DNA of 57,486 nt from Pseudomonas monteilii NBRC 103158 = DSM 14164 (lineage in GTDB: Bacteria; Pseudomonadota; Gammaproteobacteria; Pseudomonadales; Pseudomonadaceae). Shown here in pieces: positions 43,492 to 51,214 of this stretch. How positions within the stretch are numbered: position 1 is the stretch's first letter; each line of letters begins with the position of its first letter. Where the stretch lies: the NCBI RefSeq assembly GCF_000730605.1, contig NZ_BBIS01000057.1, positions 1-57,486 on the forward strand, in the 5' to 3' direction. The translations under genes and the position numbers were made by a program. Under the pieces are notes generated by a model, which did no database searches, was not told the DNA's origin, and was given only the letters and a program-made list of their open reading frames with translations.

Positions 43492-43911
43492 TCAAGGCAA
43501 CCGGTTCTGGTTCTGTGTCTTGAGCAAATCGCGAATCTCGGTCAGCAGCGTTTCTTCGGCCGTTGGCACTGGCGGAACAGTCGGTGCCACGGCTTCTTCA
43601 CGCTTGAGCCGGTTGATTGCCTTCACCCCCATAAAGATGGCAAAGGCCACGATCAGGAAGTCGATCACGGTCTGGATGAACTTGCCATACGCCAGCACCA
43701 CCGCCGGTATATCACCTTCGGCAGCCTTCAGGGTAATGGCCAGGTCGCTGAAGTCCACACCTCCGATCAACAGGCCCAGTGGCGGCATGACCACGTCTCC
43801 GACAAAGGACGAGACGATCTTGCCGAAGGCCGCGCCGATGATGATACCCACCGCCATGTCGACGACATTGCCTTTGACCGCGAAGGCCTTGAACTCACTG
43901 ATCATGCCCAT
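43492..43911 (-). CDS. mscL: Large-conductance mechanosensitive channel MscL
   Basis: MscL opens under membrane tension during hypo-osmotic shock. The 139-residue product has the N-terminal EFKAFAVKGNVVDMAVGIIIGAAFG-type amphipathic helix and TM1, a periplasmic loop, TM2 (FIQTVIDFLIVAFAIFMGV) and a charged C-terminal bundle (LLTEIRDLLK). This is the usual size. The first ATG of the doublet MGM at 43911 fits the family. It is convergent with fpr and divergent from radA. Confidence 0.96.
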   Translation of the reverse strand: MGMISEFKAFAVKGNVVDMAVGIIIGAAFGKIVSSFVGDVVMPPLGLLIGGVDFSDLAITLKAAEGDIPAVVLAYGKFIQTVIDFLIVAFAIFMGVKAINRLKREEAVAPTVPPVPTAEETLLTEIRDLLKTQNQNRLP

Positions 43912-44087
43912 GTTTGGTTCCTTGTAACAAAAGGTAAGGTTAACGCAGTGTAAGCCACTAAAACGCTTCATGCGTGGTGTTCAGGCCTACTGACTGCAGT
44001 TGGAACGAATAGTTTTGTCGCATCCCGAAGCGTTCGAGACACGTTCGGCTCGGCTATCATGGCGGTTTTTTCCAGGAGACCCCACCC

Positions 44088-45458
44088 ATGGCCAAGGCCA
44101 AGCGCTTGTATGGCTGCACCGAGTGCGGCGCGACCTTCCCCAAATGGGCAGGCCAGTGTGGCGAATGCGGGGCCTGGAACACCCTGGTCGAAACCATGAT
44201 CGAGAGCGGCGGCGCGGCGGCGCCCAGCAGCGGCCGCGCCGGCTGGACCGGGCAACAGGCACAGATCAAGACCTTGGCCGAAGTCAGCGTCGAGGAAATC
44301 CCGCGCTTTACCACCAGCAGCACTGAACTGGACCGCGTGCTGGGAGGAGGCCTGGTGGATGGCTCGGTGGTGCTGATTGGTGGCGACCCCGGCATCGGCA
44401 AGTCGACCATCCTGCTGCAGACGTTGTGCAACATTGCCGTGGGCATGCCGGCACTGTATGTGACGGGTGAGGAATCGCAGCAGCAGGTGGCCATGCGCTC
44501 ACGGCGCCTGGGCTTGCCCCAGGACCAGCTCAAGGTGATGACAGAAACCTGCATCGAGACCATCATCGCCACAGCACGTGTCGAGAAGCCACGGGTGATG
44601 GTGATCGACTCGATCCAGACCATCTTCACCGAACAGTTGCAATCAGCGCCCGGTGGCGTGGCCCAGGTGCGTGAAAGTACGGCGCTGCTGGTGCGTTACG
44701 CCAAGCAAAGCGGCACGGCCATCTTCTTGGTCGGCCATGTGACCAAGGAAGGCTCGCTGGCCGGCCCGCGGGTACTGGAGCACATGGTCGACACCGTGCT
44801 GTATTTCGAGGGTGAGTCCGATGGCCGCCTGCGCTTGCTGCGGGCGGTGAAGAACCGCTTTGGCGCGGTCAACGAACTGGGTGTGTTCGGCATGACCGAC
44901 CGTGGTCTTAAAGAAGTCTCCAACCCTTCGGCGATTTTCCTCAACCGCACCCAGGAGGAAGTACCGGGCAGCGTGGTCATGGCGACTTGGGAGGGCACCC
45001 GGCCGATGCTGGTCGAGGTGCAGGCACTGGTCGACGACAGCCACCTGGCCAACCCTCGGCGGGTGACCCTGGGCCTGGACCAGAACCGTCTGGCCATGTT
45101 GTTGGCGGTGTTGCACCGCCACGGCGGGATTCCGACCCACGATCAGGACGTGTTCCTCAACGTGGTGGGCGGGGTGAAGGTGCTGGAGACTGCCTCGGAC
45201 CTGGCGCTGCTGGCGGCGGTGATGTCCAGCTTGCGCAACCGGCCACTCGCCCATGGGCTGCTGGTGTTTGGCGAGATTGGCTTGTCGGGCGAGGTACGGC
45301 CTGTGCCCAGCGGTCAGGAGCGGTTGAAGGAGGCGGCCAAGCACGGTTTCAAGCGTGCCATCGTGCCCAAGGGCAATGCGCCGAAAGAACCGCCAGCGGG
45401 GTTGCAGGTGATTGCCGTGACTCGGCTGGAGCAGGCTCTGGATGCACTGTTCGAGTAA
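44088..45458 (+). CDS. radA: RadA (Sms) branch-migration ATPase
   Basis: RadA processes recombination intermediates and extends D-loops with RecA. The 456-residue product has an N-terminal zinc finger (Cys10, Cys13, Cys24, Cys27), a RecA-like ATPase with Walker A GGDPGIGKST (Lys about 105), the RadA-specific KNRFG motif, and a C-terminal Lon-like domain (GEIGLSGEVRPV). TCCAGGAGAC gives a good ribosome-binding site before the ATG. The gene is divergent from mscL and ends before a terminator used from the other side. Confidence 0.96.
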   Translation: MAKAKRLYGCTECGATFPKWAGQCGECGAWNTLVETMIESGGAAAPSSGRAGWTGQQAQIKTLAEVSVEEIPRFTTSSTELDRVLGGGLVDGSVVLIGGDPGIGKSTILLQTLCNIAVGMPALYVTGEESQQQVAMRSRRLGLPQDQLKVMTETCIETIIATARVEKPRVMVIDSIQTIFTEQLQSAPGGVAQVRESTALLVRYAKQSGTAIFLVGHVTKEGSLAGPRVLEHMVDTVLYFEGESDGRLRLLRAVKNRFGAVNELGVFGMTDRGLKEVSNPSAIFLNRTQEEVPGSVVMATWEGTRPMLVEVQALVDDSHLANPRRVTLGLDQNRLAMLLAVLHRHGGIPTHDQDVFLNVVGGVKVLETASDLALLAAVMSSLRNRPLAHGLLVFGEIGLSGEVRPVPSGQERLKEAAKHGFKRAIVPKGNAPKEPPAGLQVIAVTRLEQALDALFE

Positions 45459-45503
45459 TTACTAGCCTGTACCGACCTCTTCGCGGGCACAGGCAAACGA
45501 AAA

Positions 45504-45530
45504 AGGGGCCGACGATGCGCGTCGGCCCCT
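45504..45530 (-). terminator. Strong terminator of the NCS2 permease gene
   Basis: Perfect 11-bp arms AGGGGCCGACG and CGTCGGCCCCT around a 5-base loop. On the minus strand it is followed by TTTTTCGTTTG, a good U-tract, 24 bases past the permease stop. A REP fragment (cctcttcgcggg) lies between it and the radA stop. Confidence 0.85.
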
Positions 45531-45553
45531 CCACTTCACCACTCAGTCAGCAG

Positions 45554-47071
45554 TCAATGCTCGGCAACCGCCGCCCGCCTGACGGTTTCATTGCCATGCT
45601 CATCCACCTCCAGCATCGGTACCTCATTGCCTTCAGCGTCGAACAGCTTGCCATCCTTGAAGTAGTCACCATCACGCAACGCAGAAATGTCCGAGTATTG
45701 GATGGTGCGCTCGTAGGCCGCAGCGAACACCGACTGGTTTTCCGAGTTGCCGGTGGTGAAGTGGTTGAAGATCAGGTTCAGCAAGATGGCCATGATCGCC
45801 GCCGAGCTGATGCCCGAGTGGAAGATGGTCTCGAACCAGTTCGGGAAGTGGTGGTAGAAGGTCGGCGCGGCAATCGGGATCATGCCGAAGCCCAGCGAGG
45901 CCGCGACGATGATCAGGTTGACGTTATTCTTGTAGCTGACCTTCGACAGGGTGCGAATACCACTGGCTGCCACGGTGCCGAACAGCACGATGCCCGCGCC
46001 GCCCAGTACCGGTGTAGGTACTGCGGCAATCACCCGGCCCATGATCGGCAGCAGGCCGAGCACCACCAGGATCACACCACCGGTAGCTACCACATAGCGG
46101 CTCTTGACCCCGGTCACGGCCACCAGGCCAACGTTCTGGGCGAACGCGCTCTGGGTGAACGAGCCGAAGATTGGCGCCAGGATGCTCGATGCCATGTCGG
46201 CGCGCAGGCCATTGCCCAGGCGCTTGGAGTCGACCTTGGTATCGATGATCTCACCCACGGCAAGGATGTCGGCCGAGGTTTCCACCAGGGTCACCATGAT
46301 CACGATGCACATCGACAGGATCGCGGCGATGTGGAATTCCGGCATGCCGAAATGGAACGGCGTCGGGAAGGCAAATATCGGACCTTCGGTGACTTTGCTG
46401 AAATCGGTCATGCCCAGCGCCCAGGCGATCAGCGTGCCGACCACCATGGCCAGCAGGATCGACAGGCGCGAGATGGTCGCGCTGCCCAGCTTGCTCAGCA
46501 GTAGCACGATGGCGAAGGTGAGCCCGGCCAGGCCGATGTTGGCAACGCTGCCGAATTCTGGCGAGGCGCTGTTGCCCCCCATTACCCAGCGTGCGGCCAC
46601 CGGCATCAGGGTCAGGCCGATGGTGGTGATGACGATACCGGTCACCAGTGGCGGGAAGAACTTGGTGATGCGCGAGAACACCGGCGTGATCAGAAAGCCG
46701 ATCAGCGATGCAGCCATGACCGCGCCAAGCACGCCCGGCAAGCCACCGCCACCCTCGCTGCTGAGGATCGCGCCCATGGTCGCCACACCGGCGAACGACA
46801 CGCCCTGCACCAGCGGCAACTGGCAGCCAAAAAACGGCAGCCCCAAGGTCTGTAGCAGGGTGGCCAGGCCACCGGCAAACAGCGAGGCCGCGATCAGCAT
46901 GCCGATTTCGGCACCGTTCAGGCCAGCGGCCTGCCCCAGGATCAGGGGTACCGCGACGATCCCCCCGTACATGGTCAACACATGCTGCAGACCATAGGCC
47001 AGGTTGGCACCAAGCCCGAGGTTTTCATCCTCGGGGCGCTTGGTGGGAGACGTGCTAGGGGACGTAGTCAT
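45554..47071 (-). CDS. NCS2 nucleobase permease (xanthine/urate type)
   Basis: A 505-residue nucleobase:cation symporter-2 with about 14 hydrophobic segments. It has the substrate-site motif QNVGLVAVTGVKSR and AYGLQHVLTMYGG near the N-terminus; the length and pattern fit the UacT/XanP/PbuX branch rather than UraA. The C-terminus is a 60-residue polar extension (EGNEVPMLEVDEHG) that is longer than usual. Upstream is a perfect TTGTATACAA palindrome that may be its operator. Urate or xanthine is the likely substrate (inference). Confidence 0.85.
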   Translation of the reverse strand: MTTSPSTSPTKRPEDENLGLGANLAYGLQHVLTMYGGIVAVPLILGQAAGLNGAEIGMLIAASLFAGGLATLLQTLGLPFFGCQLPLVQGVSFAGVATMGAILSSEGGGGLPGVLGAVMAASLIGFLITPVFSRITKFFPPLVTGIVITTIGLTLMPVAARWVMGGNSASPEFGSVANIGLAGLTFAIVLLLSKLGSATISRLSILLAMVVGTLIAWALGMTDFSKVTEGPIFAFPTPFHFGMPEFHIAAILSMCIVIMVTLVETSADILAVGEIIDTKVDSKRLGNGLRADMASSILAPIFGSFTQSAFAQNVGLVAVTGVKSRYVVATGGVILVVLGLLPIMGRVIAAVPTPVLGGAGIVLFGTVAASGIRTLSKVSYKNNVNLIIVAASLGFGMIPIAAPTFYHHFPNWFETIFHSGISSAAIMAILLNLIFNHFTTGNSENQSVFAAAYERTIQYSDISALRDGDYFKDGKLFDAEGNEVPMLEVDEHGNETVRRAAVAEH

Positions 47072-47138
47072 GGAGCAGGCTCTCTGTTTATTGTTGTGTC
47101 GCTACTGTAGACATTTCTTGCAAATTATTGCCACAAAA

Positions 47139-47150
47139 ATTGTATACAAT
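47139..47150. promoter_or_regulatory. GntR-like palindrome ATTGTATACAAT upstream of the NCS2 permease
   Basis: A perfect 12-base palindrome inside an AT-rich stretch that is nearly symmetrical further out (AAAA on the left, ATTTT on the right), 68 bases upstream of the permease ATG. TTGTATACAA-type sites are typical of FCD-subfamily GntR repressors. No GntR gene is in the window. Confidence 0.5.
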
Positions 47151-47259
47151 ATTTTGATCGGAGCGCGTACAGGAGCGACCGCAGGGTGTGCGAAAACCCA
47201 ATGCAGAAGGCGTACCAACTCATCGAAAACGGTGCTAGAGGGGTGTGTACAAAGTACTG

Positions 47260-47287
47260 CTACCCAGGCTTAAAGCTGTCTGGGTAG
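47260..47287. terminator. Hairpin beyond the PilZ gene
   Basis: CTACCCAG and CTGGGTAG pair around a 12-base loop containing GCTTAAAGC. It lies 47 bases past the PilZ stop on the minus strand and lacks a U-tract. A 12-base palindrome TTAGCTAGCTAA (47314-47325) sits between it and the PilZ stop. The rest of the 263-base gap holds the permease promoter region. Confidence 0.35.
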
Positions 47288-47334
47288 ACAGGAAACATCA
47301 TGTGGGAAAGCTATTAGCTAGCTAAGAGATTTCA

Positions 47335-47700
47335 TTATTCGATGAGTTCGCGCAGCTCACGCATCATTTCGGTGCTGTCAGCCACGTTCAATTCCACAAG
47401 ACGGTGCAAATGGGTCATCGAATCGACGTCGATGTAGAGGCAGATGAAGCCCAGGCGATCGGGTTCTTCGTGGCGCAACTCGACCTGCATCTGCACCTCG
47501 GTCACTTCATCGTTGAGCAGGATGTACGCTTCGAAGTCCTGGGTCAGGTCGGCATCCCACGGTTGCGGGCATTCGACCAGCAGCCCTTTGAGGGACAGGT
47601 CGAGCAGTTTCACCTCCCAGCAGCGTTCGCCCTGGCACAGCCGGGTCGGGGCGTCGAACTGGATACGCTGGAAGCGGCGGCGTTCGTCGTGATCGCTCAT
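47335..47700 (-). CDS. Single-domain PilZ c-di-GMP-binding protein
   Basis: A 121-residue PilZ-domain protein. The c-di-GMP-binding signature is intact: the Arg-rich RRRFQR near the N-terminus, followed by DLSLKG (the DxSxxG motif). No other domain or TM segment is present. It may be a read-out for YfiN or other cyclases, perhaps in motility or biofilm formation, but no partner is evident from context. The start at 47700 has a ribosome-binding GAGGACC region nearby. Confidence 0.88.
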   Translation of the reverse strand: MSDHDERRRFQRIQFDAPTRLCQGERCWEVKLLDLSLKGLLVECPQPWDADLTQDFEAYILLNDEVTEVQMQVELRHEEPDRLGFICLYIDVDSMTHLHRLVELNVADSTEMMRELRELIE

Positions 47701-47877
47701 GGCATGGGTCCTCGGGTAGGTCCTAAGGTGACATCCTGACTATAGTTAGCGTGGTATGTGCATCAGGTACCGCAATCTGGCCGCAGAGGCTCTAGACCAA
47801 AGCAAGTGTGGCAATGCGCGATGACTGGCCCTAGACTCGGTGGGCGGTCTTTCCAATCCACCAGCTGGAAGCAAACC

Positions 47878-49944
47878 ATGAACAACAATAATAGCCTGCT
47901 ACGCCACCTTCCGTGGCTGGCGCTGGCAGTCATAGGGGCCTGCGCGCTGGGTGTGGTAGCCCTGCGTCGCGGTGAGGCGATCAACGCCTTGTGGATCGTG
48001 GTCGCGGCAGTGGCCATCTACCTGGTTGCCTACCGTTACTACAGCCTGTTTATCGCCACCAAGGTGATGCAACTCGACCCGCGGCGGGCCACGCCGGCGG
48101 TGCTCAACAACGACGGCCTGGACTACGTCCCGACCAACAAACACATTCTGTTCGGTCACCACTTCGCCGCCATCGCTGGCGCAGGCCCCCTGGTCGGCCC
48201 GGTGCTTGCCGCGCAAATGGGCTACCTGCCCGGCACGCTTTGGCTGATTGCCGGTGTGGTGCTGGCCGGTGCGGTGCAGGACTTCATGGTCCTGTTCCTG
48301 TCTACCCGCCGCAACGGCCGCTCGCTGGGCGACATGGTGCGCGAGGAGATGGGCCGCATTCCGGGCACCATTGCCCTGTTTGGCTGCTTCCTGATCATGA
48401 TCATCATCCTGGCGGTGCTGGCGCTGATCGTGGTCAAGGCCCTGGCCGAAAGCCCGTGGGGCATGTTCACGGTGATGGCCACCATCCCGATCGCGATGTT
48501 CATGGGCATCTACATGCGCTACATCCGCCCGGGCCGCATCGGCGAAATCTCGGTGGTCGGTGTGGTATTGCTGCTGGCCTCGATCTGGCTGGGCGGTGTA
48601 ATCGCTGCGGACCCGGTGTGGGGCCCGGCCTTCACCTTCACCGGCGTGCAGATCACCTGGATGCTGGTGGGCTACGGCTTCGTTGCCGCCGTGCTGCCGG
48701 TATGGCTGGTGCTGGCGCCGCGTGACTACCTGTCCACCTTCCTCAAGATCGGCACTATCGTTGGCCTGGCCATCGGTATCCTGATCATCGCGCCCGAGCT
48801 GAAAATGCCGGCGCTGACCCAGTTCACCGACGGCACCGGCCCGGTGTGGAAGGGCACCCTGTTCCCGTTCCTGTTCATCACCATCGCCTGCGGTGCGGTG
48901 TCCGGCTTCCATGCGCTGATCTCCTCGGGAACAACGCCCAAGCTGCTGGACAACGAAACCAACGCCCGCTACATCGGCTACGGCGGTATGCTGATGGAGT
49001 CGTTCGTCGCCATCATGGCCATGGTCGCCGCTTCGGTGATCGAGCCGGGTGTGTACTTCGCCATGAACAGCCCGGCCGCCGTGGTCGGTGCAGACGTGGC
49101 ATCGGTGGCGCAGACGGTCAGCAGCTGGGGCTTCCTGATTACGCCTGAGCAGCTTGAAGCCGTCGCCCGTGACATCGGCGAGCACACCATCCTGGCCCGT
49201 GCCGGCGGTGCGCCTACCCTGGCGGTCGGTATCGCGCAGATCTTGCACCAGGTGTTGCCGGGTGAGAACACCATGGCCTTCTGGTACCACTTCGCGATCC
49301 TGTTCGAGGCGCTGTTCATCCTCACCGCGGTGGACGCCGGTACCCGTGCCGGTCGCTTCATGCTGCAAGACCTGCTGGGCAGCTTCGTGCCGGCCCTCAA
49401 ACGCACCGAATCGTGGGGGGCCAACCTGCTCGCTACCGCAGGTTGCGTGGCACTCTGGGGCTATCTGCTGTACCAAGGTGTGATCGACCCGCTGGGCGGC
49501 ATCAACACCCTGTGGCCGCTGTTCGGCATCTCCAACCAGATGCTGGCCGGTATCGCCCTGATGCTCGGTACCGTGGTGCTGATCAAGATGAAGCGTCAGC
49601 GCTACATCTGGGTCACCCTGGTGCCGGCGGTCTGGCTGCTGATCTGCACCACGGCTGCAGGCCTGATCAAGCTGTTCGACCCGAACCCGGCAGTTGGCTT
49701 CCTGGCCCTGGCCAAGAAATACAGCACCGCGCTGGACGCCGGCCAGGTACTGGCCCCGGCCAAGGACATCGGGCAGATGCAGCATGTGATCTTCAACGCC
49801 TACACCAACGCGGGCCTGACGATTCTGTTCCTGCTGGTGGTGTTCAGCATCCTGTTCTTCGCCATCAAGGTTGGCTATGCCGCCCTGGGCCGCAAGGAGC
49901 GTACCGACAAGGAAACCCCGTTCCAGGCACTGCCTGACGCGTAA
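47878..49944 (+). CDS. cstA: CstA, peptide/pyruvate transporter
   Basis: CstA is a large inner-membrane carbon-starvation permease for peptides and, in E. coli, pyruvate. The 688-residue product has about 16-18 hydrophobic segments, starting with an early TM pair, then the FGHHFAAIAGAGPLVGPVLAAQMGYLP-type conserved region (here split by the loop after TM3) and GVVLAGAVQDFMVLF. The ATG at 47878 precedes TM1; the upstream frame is unsupported. The message starts AUG-AACAACAAU, an Hfq/Crc-like motif, consistent with repression on rich carbon. It is co-transcribed with ybdD (17 bases apart). Confidence 0.92.
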   Translation: MNNNNSLLRHLPWLALAVIGACALGVVALRRGEAINALWIVVAAVAIYLVAYRYYSLFIATKVMQLDPRRATPAVLNNDGLDYVPTNKHILFGHHFAAIAGAGPLVGPVLAAQMGYLPGTLWLIAGVVLAGAVQDFMVLFLSTRRNGRSLGDMVREEMGRIPGTIALFGCFLIMIIILAVLALIVVKALAESPWGMFTVMATIPIAMFMGIYMRYIRPGRIGEISVVGVVLLLASIWLGGVIAADPVWGPAFTFTGVQITWMLVGYGFVAAVLPVWLVLAPRDYLSTFLKIGTIVGLAIGILIIAPELKMPALTQFTDGTGPVWKGTLFPFLFITIACGAVSGFHALISSGTTPKLLDNETNARYIGYGGMLMESFVAIMAMVAASVIEPGVYFAMNSPAAVVGADVASVAQTVSSWGFLITPEQLEAVARDIGEHTILARAGGAPTLAVGIAQILHQVLPGENTMAFWYHFAILFEALFILTAVDAGTRAGRFMLQDLLGSFVPALKRTESWGANLLATAGCVALWGYLLYQGVIDPLGGINTLWPLFGISNQMLAGIALMLGTVVLIKMKRQRYIWVTLVPAVWLLICTTAAGLIKLFDPNPAVGFLALAKKYSTALDAGQVLAPAKDIGQMQHVIFNAYTNAGLTILFLLVVFSILFFAIKVGYAALGRKERTDKETPFQALPDA
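47881..47893 (+). promoter_or_regulatory. Hfq/Crc-type A-rich motif at the cstA start
   Basis: AACAACAATAATA directly follows the cstA start codon and satisfies AANAANAA. In pseudomonads Hfq with Crc binds such sites near start codons and blocks translation during catabolite repression. Confidence 0.55.
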
Positions 49945-49961
49945 TCGAGAGGAATGCAGTC

Positions 49962-50159
49962 ATGTTCAACGACCTGGGTCGACTGGGTAAATACCTGGGG
50001 CAGGCAGCCCGCCTGATGGTCGGCATGCCCGACTACGACAACTATGTCGAGCACATGCAGAAGACGCACCCGGACAAGCCGGTGATGACGTACGAGGAAT
50101 TTTTCCGCGAACGTCAGGAAGCGCGTTACGGTGGCAAGTCCGGGCCCAAGTGCTGTTGA
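49962..50159 (+). CDS. YbdD/YjiX family small protein
   Basis: A 65-residue protein of the YbdD/YjiX family, which occurs next to CstA-type transporters and is needed for their activity in some species. The core RLMVGMPDYDNYVEHM and the Pro-rich HPDKPVMTYEEFFRERQEARYGG are typical. It ends in Lys-Cys-Cys. The ATG at 49962 has AGAGGA upstream. It lies 17 bases after cstA and before a terminator hairpin at 50179. Confidence 0.9.
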   Translation: MFNDLGRLGKYLGQAARLMVGMPDYDNYVEHMQKTHPDKPVMTYEEFFRERQEARYGGKSGPKCC

Positions 50160-50178
50160 GCCTGCGACACGTGTGAAC

Positions 50179-50209
50179 CTGTGGGAGCCTGGGTAACCGG
50201 CTCCCACAG
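50179..50209 (+). terminator. Terminator after ybdD (REP-like)
   Basis: CTGTGGGAGCC and GGCTCCCACAG form a perfect 11-bp stem around TGGGTAACC, 19 bases after the ybdD stop. It carries the REP core gtgggagc. It separates cstA-ybdD from yjiA by 27 bases, though read-through is possible. Confidence 0.6.
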
Positions 50210-50236
50210 TCATTTCAGCTTCAGGAGATTTACTGC

Positions 50237-51214
50237 GTGCAGACGCCTATTCCCGTAACTGTGCTCACTGGCTTCCTCGGTGCCGGCAAGACCACCTTGC
50301 TCAAGCACATGCTCAAGGCCGAGCACGGCCTGAAACTCGCCGTGATCGAAAACGAGTTCAGCGAGGCTGGCATTGACAGCCAACTGCTGGGCGACGAACC
50401 GGTGCAGGTGATGACCCTGGCCAACGGCTGCGTATGCTGCAGCATCCACGGCGACCTCACGCGCGCGCTGTACCTGCTGCTTGAACGCCTGGACGCAGGC
50501 GAAATCGCCTTCGACCGCCTGGTAATCGAATGCACAGGCCTGGCCGATCCGGCGCCGGTGGCGCAAACCTTTTTCATCGACGAGGAACTGCGTGAGCGCT
50601 ACATCCTCGACGGCATCATCACCCTGGTAGACGCGGCTCATGCGGAACTGCACCTGACCCAAACCATTGCCCAGGCCCAGGTCGGCTTTGCCGATCGCTT
50701 GCTGTTGAGCAAGACCGACCTGGTCGAAGCGGCTGCGGTAGAAGCCCTGCGCGAACGCCTGGCCCGCATCAATGGTCGTGCCGCAATCCGAGTGGTCGAA
50801 CACGGTCGCATCGACCTGGCTGAGCTACTGGATGTGCGTGGATTCAACCTCAACCCCGACCTGGGCGCGAACCTGAAACCCGTGCTGCGTCCGCTACTCA
50901 AGCCTGCTACCCCAGACCGCATCTCCACACTGGTACTGCGCACGGAAGCCGCGCTGGACATCGACCGCCTCAGCGATTTCATGAATGACCTGCTTGAAAC
51001 CCACGGCAAACAGCTGTTGCGTTACAAGGGCGTGCTGAACATTGCCGGAGAGGACCGCAAGCTGGTGTTCCAGGGTGTGCTCAAGCTTTACGGCTTCGAC
51101 TGGGATGCCGAGTGGGCTGAAGGTGAAACCCGCGAAAGCGTGATGGTGTTCATCGCCGATGACCTGCCAGAGGCTACGATTCGGGCTGGCTTCGAGGCGT
51201 TGGCTGCGGGCTGA
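50237..51214 (+). CDS. yjiA: YjiA-type CobW/P47K GTPase
   Basis: A 325-residue G3E GTPase of the COG0523 (CobW/YjiA) family of metal-insertion or metal-trafficking proteins. It has Walker A TGFLGAGKTT (residues 11-20), the metal-binding motif GCVCCS with Cys65, Cys67 and Cys68, Walker B IECTGLADPAPV, and a CobW C-terminal domain. The start is GTG at 50237 with AGGAG nine bases upstream. It follows the cstA-ybdD unit; YjiA is also near CstA-like genes in E. coli (yjiX-yjiY). The last 41 bases overlap the convergent MTHFR-like gene. Confidence 0.9.
   Translation: MQTPIPVTVLTGFLGAGKTTLLKHMLKAEHGLKLAVIENEFSEAGIDSQLLGDEPVQVMTLANGCVCCSIHGDLTRALYLLLERLDAGEIAFDRLVIECTGLADPAPVAQTFFIDEELRERYILDGIITLVDAAHAELHLTQTIAQAQVGFADRLLLSKTDLVEAAAVEALRERLARINGRAAIRVVEHGRIDLAELLDVRGFNLNPDLGANLKPVLRPLLKPATPDRISTLVLRTEAALDIDRLSDFMNDLLETHGKQLLRYKGVLNIAGEDRKLVFQGVLKLYGFDWDAEWAEGETRESVMVFIADDLPEATIRAGFEALAAG

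Noticed and set aside
47899..49785. 628-codon minus-strand frame across cstA
   Set aside because: Shadow of cstA in a GC-rich genome: no family motifs, His/Asp/Gln-rich, no ribosome-binding site, fully antisense to a recognised gene.
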